In this document: one piece after another, positions 14,701 through 25,445 of the stretch | Layout of the letters: each line of letters begins with the position of its first letter | How positions within the stretch are numbered: position 1 is the first letter of the stretch | Source of the DNA: Panonychus citri | Lineage: Eukaryota; Arthropoda; Arachnida; Trombidiformes; Tetranychidae | Assembly: GCF_014898815.1 (NCBI RefSeq) | Contig: NW_026515549.1 | Span: 620,001-684,000 of the forward strand | Direction of reading: 5' to 3' | Length of the DNA stretch: 64,000 nucleotides | The notes under the pieces: model-generated | Databases searched by the model: none | What the model was told of the DNA's origin: nothing | What the model saw: the letters and a program-made list of their open reading frames with translations, nothing else | Made by a program: the position numbers and the translations under genes

Positions 14701-16158
14701 ATTTAATTTTGCTAAATTTTCGTTAGTAAAATCGAATCAAATTACAATCGAGTGTAATTAACATCTTTTTGTCAATTACAATCAGCTAACAATTTACCGA
14801 AAATCTCAAGAGGAAACATAAAGTAATAATATTATCATTGAAACTTTAGAACCTGAATATCGAGCTTAATGTCCACGAATTAAGTTGATTAAACTAATTG
14901 ACATGAAACCAGAATGTAAATTCAATCGTATCAATAAGATTCAATTTCAACTGCTGATGATGATCAATGTTTTAATCAAACACATCTACAGTTTATCAGC
15001 AATTAACAGAAAGAAATTAATCAAAAGAGTTAAATGAAACAACTAAAGTAGTTAACGATTAAATAACTGAAGATTTACCCTGATCATTGTTAATAATTAA
15101 ACCGATTTAAAGGAGATTACATTTGATCAAATTGAATTGGATCGTTCATTGAACTTATTGGATGTACCGAATTTCATTTAGATGATTAATTAATTTCTCT
15201 TTAATTTTCCTCAGGTAAAGCAGTTCCTTTCGTCGAGATGGTTGTTGCCCATGGATCCATTTTAACGATGATGGCCATTAGCTTCGAGCGCTATTATGCA
15301 ATTTGTAAGCCATTGAAAGCCGGTTACAAGTGTACGAGATTACGAGCGGTCATAATTATATTTTCCGTTTGGACAATAGCGGTCATTTCAACTGTTCCGA
15401 TCCTTTGGATCGCTGAGCTTTCTCATGAAACTTATATCGATGGAAGTTTAGTTCCAGTTTGTTTAACTCAGGCCAATAAACTTTGGCATAAATTGTACTT
15501 CATAGGGACAATGATCGCTTTCTTTTGGTCTCCGCTCTTGATCTTGATCATTATCTACATAATGATTACCAAACGACTTTTCCTCAATGATAGTATTCGA
15601 ACCTCAACCAACCAGGGGAGTCACGAATGCAGCCAAATGAGAGCCCGACGGCAAGTGGTCTACATGTTGGCCACTGTAATCGCTTGTTTCTTTATTTGTC
15701 TTCTTCCCTTTCGCTTATTCACATTGTGGTTACTCCTTTCATCCACTGATCAAGTTAAATCACTCGGAATGGAAATGTATTACACGACCTTGTATTTTTG
15801 TAGAATCATGTTGTACCTTAATTCGGCTCTTAATCCAATTCTTTACAATTTAATCTCATCCAAATTTCGTGATGCATTCCTTGCGGCTGTTTGTTGCCAG
15901 AAGACGAAACGTCTTTTACTCCGACAGAATACATTTAATACAACTTCGAGTTCAATGTTAATGAGTTCGTTGAAGAATAATAGTTTAAATAAAAATGCTC
16001 AACCTCTTCCTACTTCTCCGATGGTTAATGGTAAGAAAGAGTTTAATCAACAAGAGAAAATTAAGAAAATGGAACCTGAATTAATGGTCAACGATTGTCC
16101 TATTGATTTGATTTTCCACAGTTTGAAAAAATCTACACCTGGAGAAAGTTATGTATAA
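2626..16158 (+). CDS. ETHR: Ecdysis-triggering-hormone receptor-like GPCR (two exons)
   Basis: Exons are 2626-3322 and 15215-16158; the donor is GTAAGTAT and the acceptor TTTTCCTCAG. The phase-1 junction rebuilds the Cys codon of MCKAVPFVEM. The product is 546 aa. It has an unusually long Ser/Thr-rich extracellular N-terminus (about 155 residues with several N-x-S/T sites). TM1 contains GNILVPIVV, TM2 contains NLSFADLFVLIVCMPTVL, TM3 ends in the ERY motif of ISFERYYAICKPLKAGY, and TM7 carries LNSALNPILY. A cytoplasmic tail of roughly 80 residues follows. The string MCKAVPFVE...AISFERYYAIC.PLKAGY.CT plus WIAE...YIDGS.VPVCLTQ is, to my knowledge, typical of arthropod ETH receptors. These are Gq-type receptors on peptidergic neurons and endocrine cells that trigger moulting behaviour. 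The related thyrotropin-releasing-hormone and ghrelin receptors fit less well. Insects make A and B isoforms from alternative 3' exons; only one 3' exon set is visible here. Confidence 0.88.
3323..15214 (+). other. 11.9 kb phase-1 intron of the ETHR-like gene
   Basis: The intron begins GTAAGTATAT and ends TTAATTTTCCTCAG. No frame inside it encodes GPCR transmembrane segments, so no alternative exon set is visible. It is AT-rich with a (GA)n tract at 11681-11725. A short, unusually GC-rich patch at about 13205-13320 is out of character with its surroundings. Simple GATGAT and AGATGA runs are frequent near 10300-10340 and 11460-11570. Short frames in it are low-complexity and treated as chance. 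Confidence 0.8.
11681..11725. repeat. (AG)n microsatellite, about 22 units
   Basis: An uninterrupted AG dinucleotide run of 45 bases lies inside the ETHR-like intron. It is seen directly in the sequence. Confidence 0.98.
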
Positions 16159-16589
16159 TAAACGTTAAAATGAACATTAAATTAACTAATTTCACTCGAT
16201 TGTTGTTTTCATTGATTCATTCGGATTATCAAGAGTTGAAACATTGTTGGCAAAATGATAACAATGAATAGATCCGAGGGAATTTTGTTTCTAGAGTAGA
16301 TCCATTCAGAAAATTTGTAGAACTTGGTGATTATGGATTTTAGCTCTAGGCAGAGATTAAATTCATCATAAATAACGAGCAAATTTGTTATTTATATGAG
16401 TCTGAGAATCAGGGGATGAATTTTCACGAGAATCACCAGATTTAGACTGATTCAATATTTGCTAATCACAGAGAGGGAAAAGTGAAAATTTTGTTTTCAA
16501 GTAAATATAAATTGAGGAAACACTGTAAATACACTTGAAGGTATTTAAATTGTTATTGATAGAATAGTTACATTGAATGTATTCAAAAT
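16159..16589. other. 3' flanks between ETHR-like gene and RpL26 (convergent)
   Basis: This interval must hold the 3' untranslated regions of two convergent genes. An AATAAA at 16157-16162 overlaps the ETHR-like stop codon and is probably too close to act as its main poly(A) signal. No other gene is visible. Confidence 0.5.
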
Positions 16590-17140
16590 TTATGATTCAA
16601 TGGTTTCTTCAGTGTGTTTTCCCTTGCCTTCTCCAGCTTCTCTGCCTTTAGCTCGTCTTTGAATAATATTTTTCCTATCACGGTCCATCTTTAACTTGAC
16701 AATAACAACTTTGGAAGGATGAATACCAACATGAACCGAAGCACCATTAGCCTTTTCTCTTTGAATTCTTTCAATGTGGATAACATATTTGGCTCGGTAA
16801 CATTGAACTACTTTGCCAACTTGTGATCCCTTGTGATGACCTCGCACAACCTGAACAAGAAAAAAAGGAACCAAAAGCAAAATTAATAAATTTAGCCAAC
16901 ACACATGGTCCAACTGGAGAGAGTTGAAACAAGACCAGATTTAGACAAACAAGAGTAACAAACACTTACTTGAACTTCGTCATCTTTACGAATTGGCATA
17001 CTTCTTACACCATATTTAGTCCTCAATTCCTTTGAAAGAGGTGCTGACATAATCCGGCGTCTAATATGTGATGGAGCATTAAAATGCCTTTTCCTTTGCT
17101 TCCTTCTGGAAGAGGTAACTAATTTATTCATTTTAGCCAT
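16590..17140 (-). CDS. RpL26: 60S ribosomal protein L26 (uL24)
   Basis: Coding exons are 17140-16970 and 16850-16590, separated by a 119-base phase-0 intron (donor GTAAGTG, acceptor TTGTTCAG). The product is 143 aa, close to the usual 145-149. The N-terminal half has the family signature [20 protein letters not shown] followed by [10 protein letters not shown] and [15 protein letters not shown]. The KOW motif follows across the junction ([19 protein letters not shown]). The C-terminal half has [13 protein letters not shown] and the acidic end TEET. The protein sits near the polypeptide exit tunnel of the large subunit. A second ATG three codons into the frame ([11 protein letters not shown]) is an alternative start. 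A GT-AG intron also sits five bases upstream of the ATG, so the leader is probably spliced. The gene is divergent from Ciao1. Confidence 0.97.
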
Positions 17141-17145
17141 TTTAC

Positions 17146-17233
17146 CTGAAAAAATCCAAAGAGAACATTAAAATCACGTTAATACTCAATTTCGGATAAG
17201 AAATAATCACAAGAAAATAAAATTAATACTCAC
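17146..17233 (-). other. Probable 5'-UTR intron of RpL26
   Basis: On the minus strand a GTGAGT donor (17233) and a TTTTTTCAG acceptor (ending 17146) bracket 88 bases just upstream of the ATG. Leader introns are common in ribosomal-protein genes. Pyrimidine runs on the minus strand at about 17304-17324 are possible 5'-TOP starts for the first exon. Splicing here is inferred from sites only. Confidence 0.6.
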
Positions 17234-17728
17234 AATTAATTAAATTAAACACCGAAAACCGAAATAAATTCAACTAAAAATCTCAATTTAGTCTTTCAAA
17301 AACGGAAAGCTTGATTGTGAAAAGCGGAAATGGAAACACGAAGAAAGGGACCGCATAGAAATTGAAAGAACATTTGAAAACAGAAAATACAAACGGTCCC
17401 TGATGAACGAATGAGAAAATAAATTGGTTGGTACAAAGAGAAATTTTTTATTGGTCCCTAATCGTTTCTTTGCTGTGAGAATAAAAGAAAAAGCTATTTA
17501 CAGATATTCCTTAATTTCATCACTATGTAATTCTGTCAATCAGATTAATTGTTGATAATTTACTCCTTTTATAGTGAACCTTATTTATGTTGACAATCAT
17601 TCCATTGATTATAAAAATGTGCCATTAAACTTTGACATCATTGATTAGTATTTTTTTTCGCTGTGATGAAATTAGAGTAACCTTTTTGTTTGTTGATTAA
17701 AAATTGAATTGATTTTAAAACAATCAAA
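17234..17728. promoter_or_regulatory. Bidirectional RpL26/Ciao1 promoter region
   Basis: About 500 bases separate the leader exon side of RpL26 from the Ciao1 ATG, so both promoters must lie here. No TATA box stands out. The word GGGACCG (17347-17353), its complement CGGTCCC (17394-17400) and GGTCCC (17453-17458) occur within about 110 bases. The same word lies upstream of Rpn10 at 20693-20699. This suggests a housekeeping-promoter element; its function is inferred. Confidence 0.55.
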
Positions 17729-18817
17729 ATGAATTGTGATCTTTTAAGTACATTAACTGGTCATAAAGATCGTGTTTGGTCAGTTAAATGGAGACATTGT
17801 GGCAAAATTTTAGCCTCCTGTTCATCAGACAAAGACATTAGACTTTGGAAACAATTACAAAGTAAGTTGAACCCCAAGTTGCATCAGAAACAATTGGATC
17901 AATGAAATGACTATTTTTTCACTTTTTTTCTCATGCCCTTTTTGGTTTCATTGTATTAATTTAATTCAAATATGTCTTGTATTTTTTTTCGGTTTCTTGC
18001 AGATAAAGATGATTGGGCTTGTGAATTTGTTCTATCTGAGGGACATCAGCGAACAATTAGAAACATTGATTGGTCCGCTGATGGTGATTACTTAGCTGCG
18101 TGTAGTTTTGATGCTACGACGAGTATTTGGGAAAACAAATCAGGTAAATGGGAGTGTTCAACTAACCTCGAGGGTCATGAGAACGAAATAAAATGTGTGA
18201 GTTGGTCACCTTCGGGCAAACTATTGGCTACTTGTGGCCGTGATAAGACTGTTTGGATTTGGGAGAAGACTGAAGAAAGTGAATTTGAATGTGTAAGTGT
18301 AATCACCGGTCACAGTCAAGATGTTAAAAGAGTCAAATGGCATCCGAAGGAGCCTTTCATGGTCTCTTGCAGCTATGATAACACCATTCGATTCATCAAG
18401 GAAACAAATGATGATTGGTCGTATTACCTTACACTAGATTCACATGAATCTACGGTGTGGGCAGTTGATTTCAATAAATCGGGTGATCGATTAGTTTCAT
18501 GTTCAGATGATAAAACAGTGCGAATTTGGAAAGCCCAAGATGATAGATGGACATGTATATCAACTTTATCGGGTTATCACAATCGACCAATTTATGATGT
18601 TTCCTGGTCATTAAATGATAATTTGATCGCAAGTTCTGCTGGAGACAATTCGATAGTTATTTACCGAGAAACTCAGCCAGACTTTTTCGAAGTTGTTACA
18701 AGGAAAGAAAAAACTCATACATGTGACGTTAATTCAATTTCTTGGAATCCTGTTGAGTCCAATCTCCTTGCTTCCTGTGGTGACGATGGAATAGTCAAAA
18801 TATGGAACATTAAGTAA
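17729..18817 (+). CDS. Ciao1: Cytosolic iron-sulfur assembly WD40 protein Ciao1
   Basis: Exons are 17729-17861 and 18003-18817, with donor GTAAGTTG and acceptor TTTCTTGCAG; the phase-1 junction gives an Asn codon. The product is 315 aa, slightly shorter than the usual 330-340. It is a seven-bladed WD40 propeller. Repeats start near [86 protein letters not shown] and [13 protein letters not shown]. Blade ends read [26 protein letters not shown] and [10 protein letters not shown]. In animals Ciao1 works with the CIAO2/MIP18 protein and MMS19 to deliver 4Fe-4S clusters to cytosolic and nuclear enzymes. The spacing and the D-x-T-[IV]-x-[IF]-W pattern make a generic WD40 protein less likely, although the family call rests on overall resemblance. 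Confidence 0.9.
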
Positions 18818-18985
18818 TCAAGTTAATCACATTTATGCTCCACCATCATAAACCTTCATCTAATTTCCTTGTAATAATCCAAATCAAGACCATAAATTGT
18901 TTCTGTAAAAGCCATTGCCATTTTTTGCAAACTCTATATGATCAACTAATCACTTTGTGTCAATAACTGTCCAAACAACGTTTCA

Positions 18986-18991
18986 AATAAA
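18986..18991 (+). terminator. Poly(A) signal AATAAA for Ciao1
   Basis: A canonical AATAAA lies 169 bases after the Ciao1 stop codon, in the 280-base gap before the convergent Rpn10 stop codon. Confidence 0.6.
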
Positions 18992-19022
18992 ATCAATTAA
19001 ATTGCCATAGAAGCCAAATGGA

Positions 19023-19028
19023 TTTATT
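19023..19028 (-). terminator. Poly(A) signal candidate for Rpn10
   Basis: TTTATT on the plus strand is AATAAA on the minus strand, 70 bases past the Rpn10 stop. A second copy at 19086-19091 lies almost on the stop codon and is less likely to be the functional one. The two convergent transcripts probably end within about 40 bases of each other or overlap. Confidence 0.45.
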
Positions 19029-19097
19029 ATCCTTGTGATTTATACAATCAGAATTATGGAAAGTTATTAAAGATACTAAAGATAATTTATTATCAAA

Positions 19098-20566
19098 TTA
19101 TTTTTTTCCTTCTTGCTTTTCATCGGGTTGATCTGTTTCCATGGGTTCGGGTTCCTTTGATTCTTTTGTCTCAGATTTGCTTCCACCGTGCGCTTGTTGT
19201 AACGACATTTGCATAGCATAAGCTATTTGCTCTTCTTCGGTCATTGCGGCGAAATTGGGCATTGGAGTGGAACTCGAAGCCATCGTTTGATCCTTGTTAG
19301 TATTTTGCTGTTCGCTTTCTAATGACATTGCCAATGCTTTTTCGAGAAGCGCTTCTTCTGTATTGGCACTTGAACTACTCGCAACAGTAGCTGAAGATTC
19401 ATCCTTGGGCTTTTCACCGCTGGTTTCTCCCGATTGAGCAGAAACTGCGGCAACTCGTCTAGCCTCTTCTTCTTGACGTTGTCTTTGCTCTTCCATTGAT
19501 ACTCTAAGAGCAAGAGCCAATTCAGGATCTTCGTTAGGATCAATACCAAACTCGAAGCCTGAACCACCTAAGCCTACAGCACCAGTTCCATCCTCGCCTT
19601 GGATTACAGGAGAGCTTATCAATGCATCTTTGAGTGAGAGAGGAGGAGAGAAAGAGAAAATAAATTAAAAACAAACCAACAAGTTTAAGTAAATATTTTT
19701 AGCTAATCTTGAGCGGAACTATATTGGAATTGAAAGAAATGAACCATGAGGTCTTAATCTATAATCAATAAATCTAGAAATCATGACGATTAACTTACCA
19801 CTAAGATGAGGACCAGGAGGGACAGTGACAAGATGAGACCCAGTTCCATCTTTGCCGTTGAGAGTATTGATAAAAGCAGTTAGTTTTTCAGTGTTTTTCC
19901 CTTCTTCACCAAAATTGATTAGATCAACATTTACTTTCTCTTTCTTTAATCTTTTCGCCAGTTTAATTAATTCTTTCTCATCTACAGCAACAGGGGAGCC
20001 AACAAAAGCTACAATTCTCATCTTGTGATTTTTACCAAGTCGATGCTTCAAAGCTAAGTGAGCAACTCTGATACCAGTAACTAAAAAAGTAAAAGCAAAA
20101 ACAAAAAGGTCATTTTTCACTCAGAGATACCGACTAAATGAACAAAAGACCTACCTAAATTTAAGTCCCCAGCGGGTTGAACTTGATGAAGTTTAGCAAG
20201 AATCCGATTGACATCAGCAGTTAGAGTAGTCAATACTTGAGGTGATGGAGCCATAGTAATAAGACCAACATTATTTTCTGGATTAGATCGCGTCTTTGAG
20301 TGACATATCAATTGAACAGCTTCTTGTTGAGCCTGTAATCTAGATGGAACGAAATCTCCATTCCTCATATATTCACTACTGTCAATACTGAAAGGTAATA
20401 AAAAGAAAACAGGACAAAAAATTTAAAGAAAACAATCAAACAATCAACCAGAAAAAATTCAACTCAATGCTCTCATTTTATGACAGATCAAAATTAACCA
20501 TCAAAAAGAGACTTGAAACAAACAAGAAATCAATACCTACCATAGAATCGTACTTTCCAAGACCAT
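19098..20566 (-). CDS. Rpn10: 26S proteasome ubiquitin receptor Rpn10/PSMD4
   Basis: Four exons: 20566-20541, 20387-20155, 20080-19799 and 19627-19098, all with GT-AG borders. The first exon is only 26 bases. The product is 356 aa (human about 377). The N-terminal von Willebrand A domain (residues 1-190) begins [20 protein letters not shown]. It includes [44 protein letters not shown] and [18 protein letters not shown]. Three ubiquitin-interacting motifs follow near residues 214-230 ([15 protein letters not shown]), 271-285 ([15 protein letters not shown]) and 309-325 ([16 protein letters not shown]). It is a subunit of the 19S regulatory particle that captures polyubiquitinated substrates. 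The tail ends [13 protein letters not shown]. It lacks the conserved segment around DPEFLQSVLENLPG that follows the last UIM in human PSMD4. The gene is convergent with Ciao1. Confidence 0.96.
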
Positions 20567-20689
20567 GATGCCAAATTTAAATTCGAATTCCAATTAGAAC
20601 AATAAAACACAATTCAAAACAATTAACCAAATCAAACCAATTTAAAAGACAAAACTGCAAATCATTTGCGAGACAAAAACAAAACCGAA

Positions 20690-20700
20690 AAAGGGACCGT
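20690..20700 (-). promoter_or_regulatory. GGGACCG word in the Rpn10 upstream region
   Basis: Plus-strand AAGGGACCGT (ACGGTCCCTT in the Rpn10 sense) lies about 127 bases upstream of the Rpn10 ATG. It matches words in the RpL26/Ciao1 promoter. A shared core or proximal element is inferred. Confidence 0.4.
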
Positions 20701-20719
20701 CTCCTAATTACGAACATTA

Positions 20720-23700
20720 AATTGTGATTTTGAACCAAATATTCAAATTAAATTATCGTTTAATTGTCTAATTGTTATAGAACCAAATTTAACAATTAAC
20801 TTTGGAAAAGCAACTCAATCAAAGAGATAATGATAGTTAGATTTATTAGTAAAAGAAAGAGAATCTTTTTTTTGAGATAATTAAATCTCCATAACAATTA
20901 AAGGTGATCAAAGTCGAAATAATTAATCATAGAAACAGAAATATAATTAATGTGATATGAATTGTTAAGGAAACTGTTTCTTGTGTGTTCATCTATTTTA
21001 ATTTAATCGTAATAATTAACTTGAAATAATGAAAAAAAATGAGTAATTAAAATTCAAGAGAGAGAGATTGAATCTCATAATTGTTAATAATGAGTAATTG
21101 ATTAGTGCAGAAGTTAATTAGTGTTGTTTAAATGTTAGAGAAAAAATTAATCAAAGTAACAGAATAAACAAACAAGTGAATATAATTAAGTTAATCATTA
21201 GATAATCACAATTTAAATGGAAAGAGAGAGAGAAAAAAACAATGAAAGGAAAAAGTTTTTAAAGACAATGAATTTTTCCAAATGAATGATTAACATGAAT
21301 TCATTGTTGAAATGAGAGAAAAGAATTAAAATTAAATCAAATTAACTGGTCATTTGATTGCTTAAATGATCTCCATTAAGCAATCTCAAGAAAAGGAAAT
21401 TCGAAACAATTAAGAAAACTCATAAAGCGACATAATTAAAGTTCAGAATTACAATTAAAAGACATTTAATTTCTATGATTAAGTTGAAAGGAAAGAAAAG
21501 TTTACTGAGAATTAGATTATGAAAAAAGAGACATTAGCACATTGAGAAGAATGGACAAGATAATTAAAGAAATTGATGAAGATAATGAAGAGAAAAAGAG
21601 AGAGAAATGAAAGAGAAAGATGATGAGGATGCTCATCACAATCATCTTTATGTTATCATCTCTGTTTGTGTCTCCATCGAACCATAATAACCACGATTAG
21701 AAGATGAGGTGAAAAGGGTAACAAAATGTTCTGAAGATGATTAGGATTCTCATGATGATAATAATGATGATGGAGTTAAACTGTAAGGGATTGTGAGACT
21801 TTAAAAGGATAAGATTCTCATGGTTATTCAGATAAATATCAACATCTTTTCTTGGTATCTTATCAAATTATATGAAATCTCATTTGAAACCCAACCAGAA
21901 ATTGAGAATGATGAAGATGATGAGATAGGAAAAGGAAATGGATGGCAGGAGATGGAAATAGATTGTGATTTGAAAATGATATCGAACGAGAAAAAATAGA
22001 AATGAAAATAAACTTTGAAAGGTAAGAAAGTGAAATTTATCAACAAACAGATTGAATAAAAGTAAATGATGATGATGATCAACATGATTATGATCATCAT
22101 AAGCAATGATCATCATCATTATTTTGATGGTAGTTACTGGAAAAATTTGTTTATTGATCAACCAACTGAAACTTTCCAGCAAATACAAAGGTAAGAATAG
22201 CGAACCAAACACATAATATGAATAATCAAGAATATAACAATTTGGAAAATTCAATAATTCATTGATCCAGAAGAAAAAAAAAGAAAAGTTCTGTTCATTT
22301 ATCCTTCCCATGAATGAGAAGAGAAAACGAAAAGAAAACAATATACTCGAATGATAAAGAAGATGAAGGAGAAAAGTAAAGAAATAAAACAAAATTACAT
22401 CCGAAAAAAATAAAGAATAGAAGAAGAAAAAAAAACAGAATTTATTTCACAGAAAAACCTAACACCAGAACTCAGGGTAATCATATTTATCAATATTATT
22501 CAGCTTGGAATTCAAATTCCTTAACCAACCTGTGTGTTCACCCTGAACCTTATCCACAACCCCCTGTTACTGAAATAGTAATAAACTTCAATCTGAATCC
22601 CAGAACTCAGGTCAATGTACATTAATCATGATTAAATATCATTACTCCAGCTTAGAATCAACATTTATCAATAATAATTCTTACTCTTTTCATCCCACCT
22701 TAACCCTACTCAAGATAATAATGTTTCATGGTTAGAATTACGTTCAAAAGACATTGATACAAATAACTATTGATATAAATGGTCATTCTAAGTAATGGTC
22801 AGCAAATATATTAATACTTTATCTATCTTGTCCAGAAGAGGCTAATATTCAATTTCAACAGGTAGTTTAGCATCATAATCATATCAACTAAACCTCAATG
22901 AATTAAAGGACAGTTCAAGTTCATTGAAAAGTTTGGTATCATCACAATTATCATCATTAATCAGTATTAACCATATTCAATGATAATATTTTATTCAAAT
23001 AGTTTGACAATAAATGATAATCATCATCAACTTGACATGAAAACTCAATTTATATCCCACATGAAATTGAACAATAACAAAAACAACAGATTATCAAAAA
23101 CTTCAGTCATGTTGATTTCAGTTGATAAATTTAATAAGTGCAACATTTTAATCATGATGGTTATTGAAGATTTAGATTAACAGATAATTCAGTTATCATG
23201 AGTACACATTATAAACATGAATGACACAATGAACAATAATCATATCATTTTATATAATTTTACAATCGCAATGAAAAAGTTTCATCTATTGGGTGAAAAC
23301 TTTTCTATCATCAAACTGAATCTCGGACGATTTCAAGTATTCATATTTTTGAATAATTATCATGATTAAATTGAAGTTAAATGAGTTGAAGAAAAGATAG
23401 AAATTCAATTTTAATTTTCTTCCTTTTCTTCTGGGAACATGAATTCACCACGTTAATTATTCGTAAAAATATATATTTGTATTTCTATGAGGATGCGATG
23501 GAAACCATGATAGGAACTAAATTGAAAGAGTTCAACTTTTCATTAGGAATAAAATTGATTAAACCAGAATTATGTTGATTAGCAGAATGATTTATTTCTG
23601 ACATGTTTAGATTCCAAGTATATTGTTATTATCATGAAGATGAGCATGATTACTATTATAATTTAAATCTTTACTTCATCTTTTTCTTGTGAATTATTTT

Positions 23701-25280
23701 TAATAATAATGATAACTGTAGTTAATACATTCCCACTCTCAATCCCACTCTCAATCCCACTCTCACTTCCCATCCATCTTGTCATTCATGTTAAACTCAA
23801 AAATTTCCGGTTCCGTTTGGAATGATGTTGGAAAATGAAATCTTATCAACATGATAAAATTATCCAGAAAAAAGTAAAACTTTTCACTCAACTTTTTTTG
23901 TCTCGTTCATCTTCATGTCACGGAATCATATCGTTATCCAAGTGACAGAATGATGAGGATGCTAAATATACACCATGTAGTCAGAAGACTGAATCATGGT
24001 GATGGAGAAGATAAGAAATCTTCTTGTTGGCTCAATGCTTTTTGCTTATTTAGCTTTGAGGTTTTATCTACTCAAGAGGATTTTTACTCAATTACTTGAG
24101 ATAAAAAATCAATGACCATCAATGTAATTCATTTGCATTTGTTTCCTTAAAGTAAGAAGGTCAGTTGGGTCAATAAAAGAGGTTACAGAGTTGGAAGGAA
24201 TTGTGGAAATGAAGGAGAGATTGAAGAAAAGAGGAAGTGGATTCTTGACCACTAAGTGGGTTAAGAGAAAAAGTTATATTTCTTTTCACTTCCTCATTTT
24301 CTTTAGGTTATTTATCCCCATCAGATGGAAATTGGATGAATGCGATAATTTCGTGATATCACTTCCCGTTAATCTAATCATTCTAATTTTGTTTCAATCT
24401 CGATTGTGATTCAAATTTCAATTGTTATCCTGTTGTTTACATGATAGCAATTTTTAGAAGAGTTATAAAGCTGTAGAAACAAAAACTTTTCTAGCTAAAG
24501 ATCTTAAAATGGATCTTGAAAAGGCTAAAAAAAAGTTTTGGAATTTAAATGAATACAATCTTTGGTTAGTTCTTGAATCGTCCTCATCTCGCCTACCTAA
24601 AGTCTTTAAGTTCAAATTGAATAGATGATGCATTTTTTTCTGTTCTCAGAACATTTTTTCTTTTCGTCTTCTCTTGCTTCGATTTTATTCTTAGAACGAT
24701 CATGCCTTTTTAAACTATTCTTTATACTCACGAGGAAACCCCAATTATTAAGGAAAATTTTCTTCTCAAATTCTTAACTTTTTTCTTCTGTGTAAATTTG
24801 AGAGTTTCCTGGTTTTTATGAAACAGAGAAAAATGATGATTGGAAGCATCATCATCCACAGGTTAGCCATCACCATGATCATCATAATCATTGAATCTTT
24901 TATAGAGTAAACATAGTTGGTAAACAATTTCTGGAATCCAATTACAGAAAAAAGGAAGACGAAGATGATGTTTAATGATGAGAAGATCATCATGAAGAAA
25001 GGTGACACTCAGGCGAAATTCACTTTTCTTCTATCTCTCTCTTTTCCTTGCCATCAATAAATGAGGAGTGAAGATTATTATTCCTTTTCTATTGAACTTT
25101 TTATCATTTCTTATTTTTGTATAAACTATTTTCATTTTAAGATTTTTTCAAGAAATTCAACTCCGTTTATATCCAACCAACAGTTATACAGGGGAGTTTT
25201 AATCCACGGCTATTTAACCGCATATCTAAAGAGCTAAGAGTCATATGAATGTAAGACTTGACCAGAGGACTGAACAAAAT
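20720..25280. other. Intergenic DNA with no recognised gene
   Basis: The longest frames here are hydrophobic or low-complexity and arise from GAAGAAA/TCATCAT simple sequence. No family motif was recognised. An inverted GATGAT/ATCATC pair lies around 22070-22120. The phrase AGAACTCAGG occurs twice, near 22469 and 22600. A 12-base tandem repeat lies at 23731-23766. Confidence 0.5.
23731..23766. repeat. Three-copy 12-base tandem repeat (TCCCACTCTCAA)
   Basis: Three consecutive copies of TCCCACTCTCAA are visible, the last ending in C instead of A. It is a local minisatellite with no assigned function. Confidence 0.95.
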
Positions 25281-25303
25281 TGCGACGCTCGACCCTACGA
25301 TTT

Positions 25304-25321
25304 TCAAGGTCATTGAGGTCA
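25304..25321 (+). promoter_or_regulatory. TCAAGGTCA plus second AGGTCA half-site (DR3)
   Basis: TCAAGGTCA (25304-25312) is the extended half-site recognised by FTZ-F1/NR5A and ERR-type nuclear receptors. A second AGGTCA follows after a three-base gap (25316-25321), giving a direct repeat. It lies about 125 bases upstream of the ATG of the zinc-knuckle gene. A third, weaker half-site (AAAGGTCG) follows near 25341. It is flanked by the inverted 8-mers CGACGCTC (25283) and GAGCGTCG (25355). Function is inferred from the motif only. Confidence 0.4.
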
Positions 25322-25445
25322 TTTAACTAAGGTAGCGTTTAAAGGTCGTTTTAAGAGCGTCGTGTGAAAGACAAAATCAAATCACACCTCAATCAATTTA
25401 ATTTTAATTAATCAATTTTATTTATTTTTGATTATTTATTGGGTT

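Noticed and set aside
21828..22392. Overlapping minus-strand frames of 92 and 170 codons
   Set aside because: Both are Phe/Leu/His-rich readings of a purine-rich plus strand; no family motif.
24191..24409. 72-codon plus-strand frame starting with a basic segment
   Set aside because: Short, no motif, and in AT-rich intergenic DNA; it fits chance expectation.
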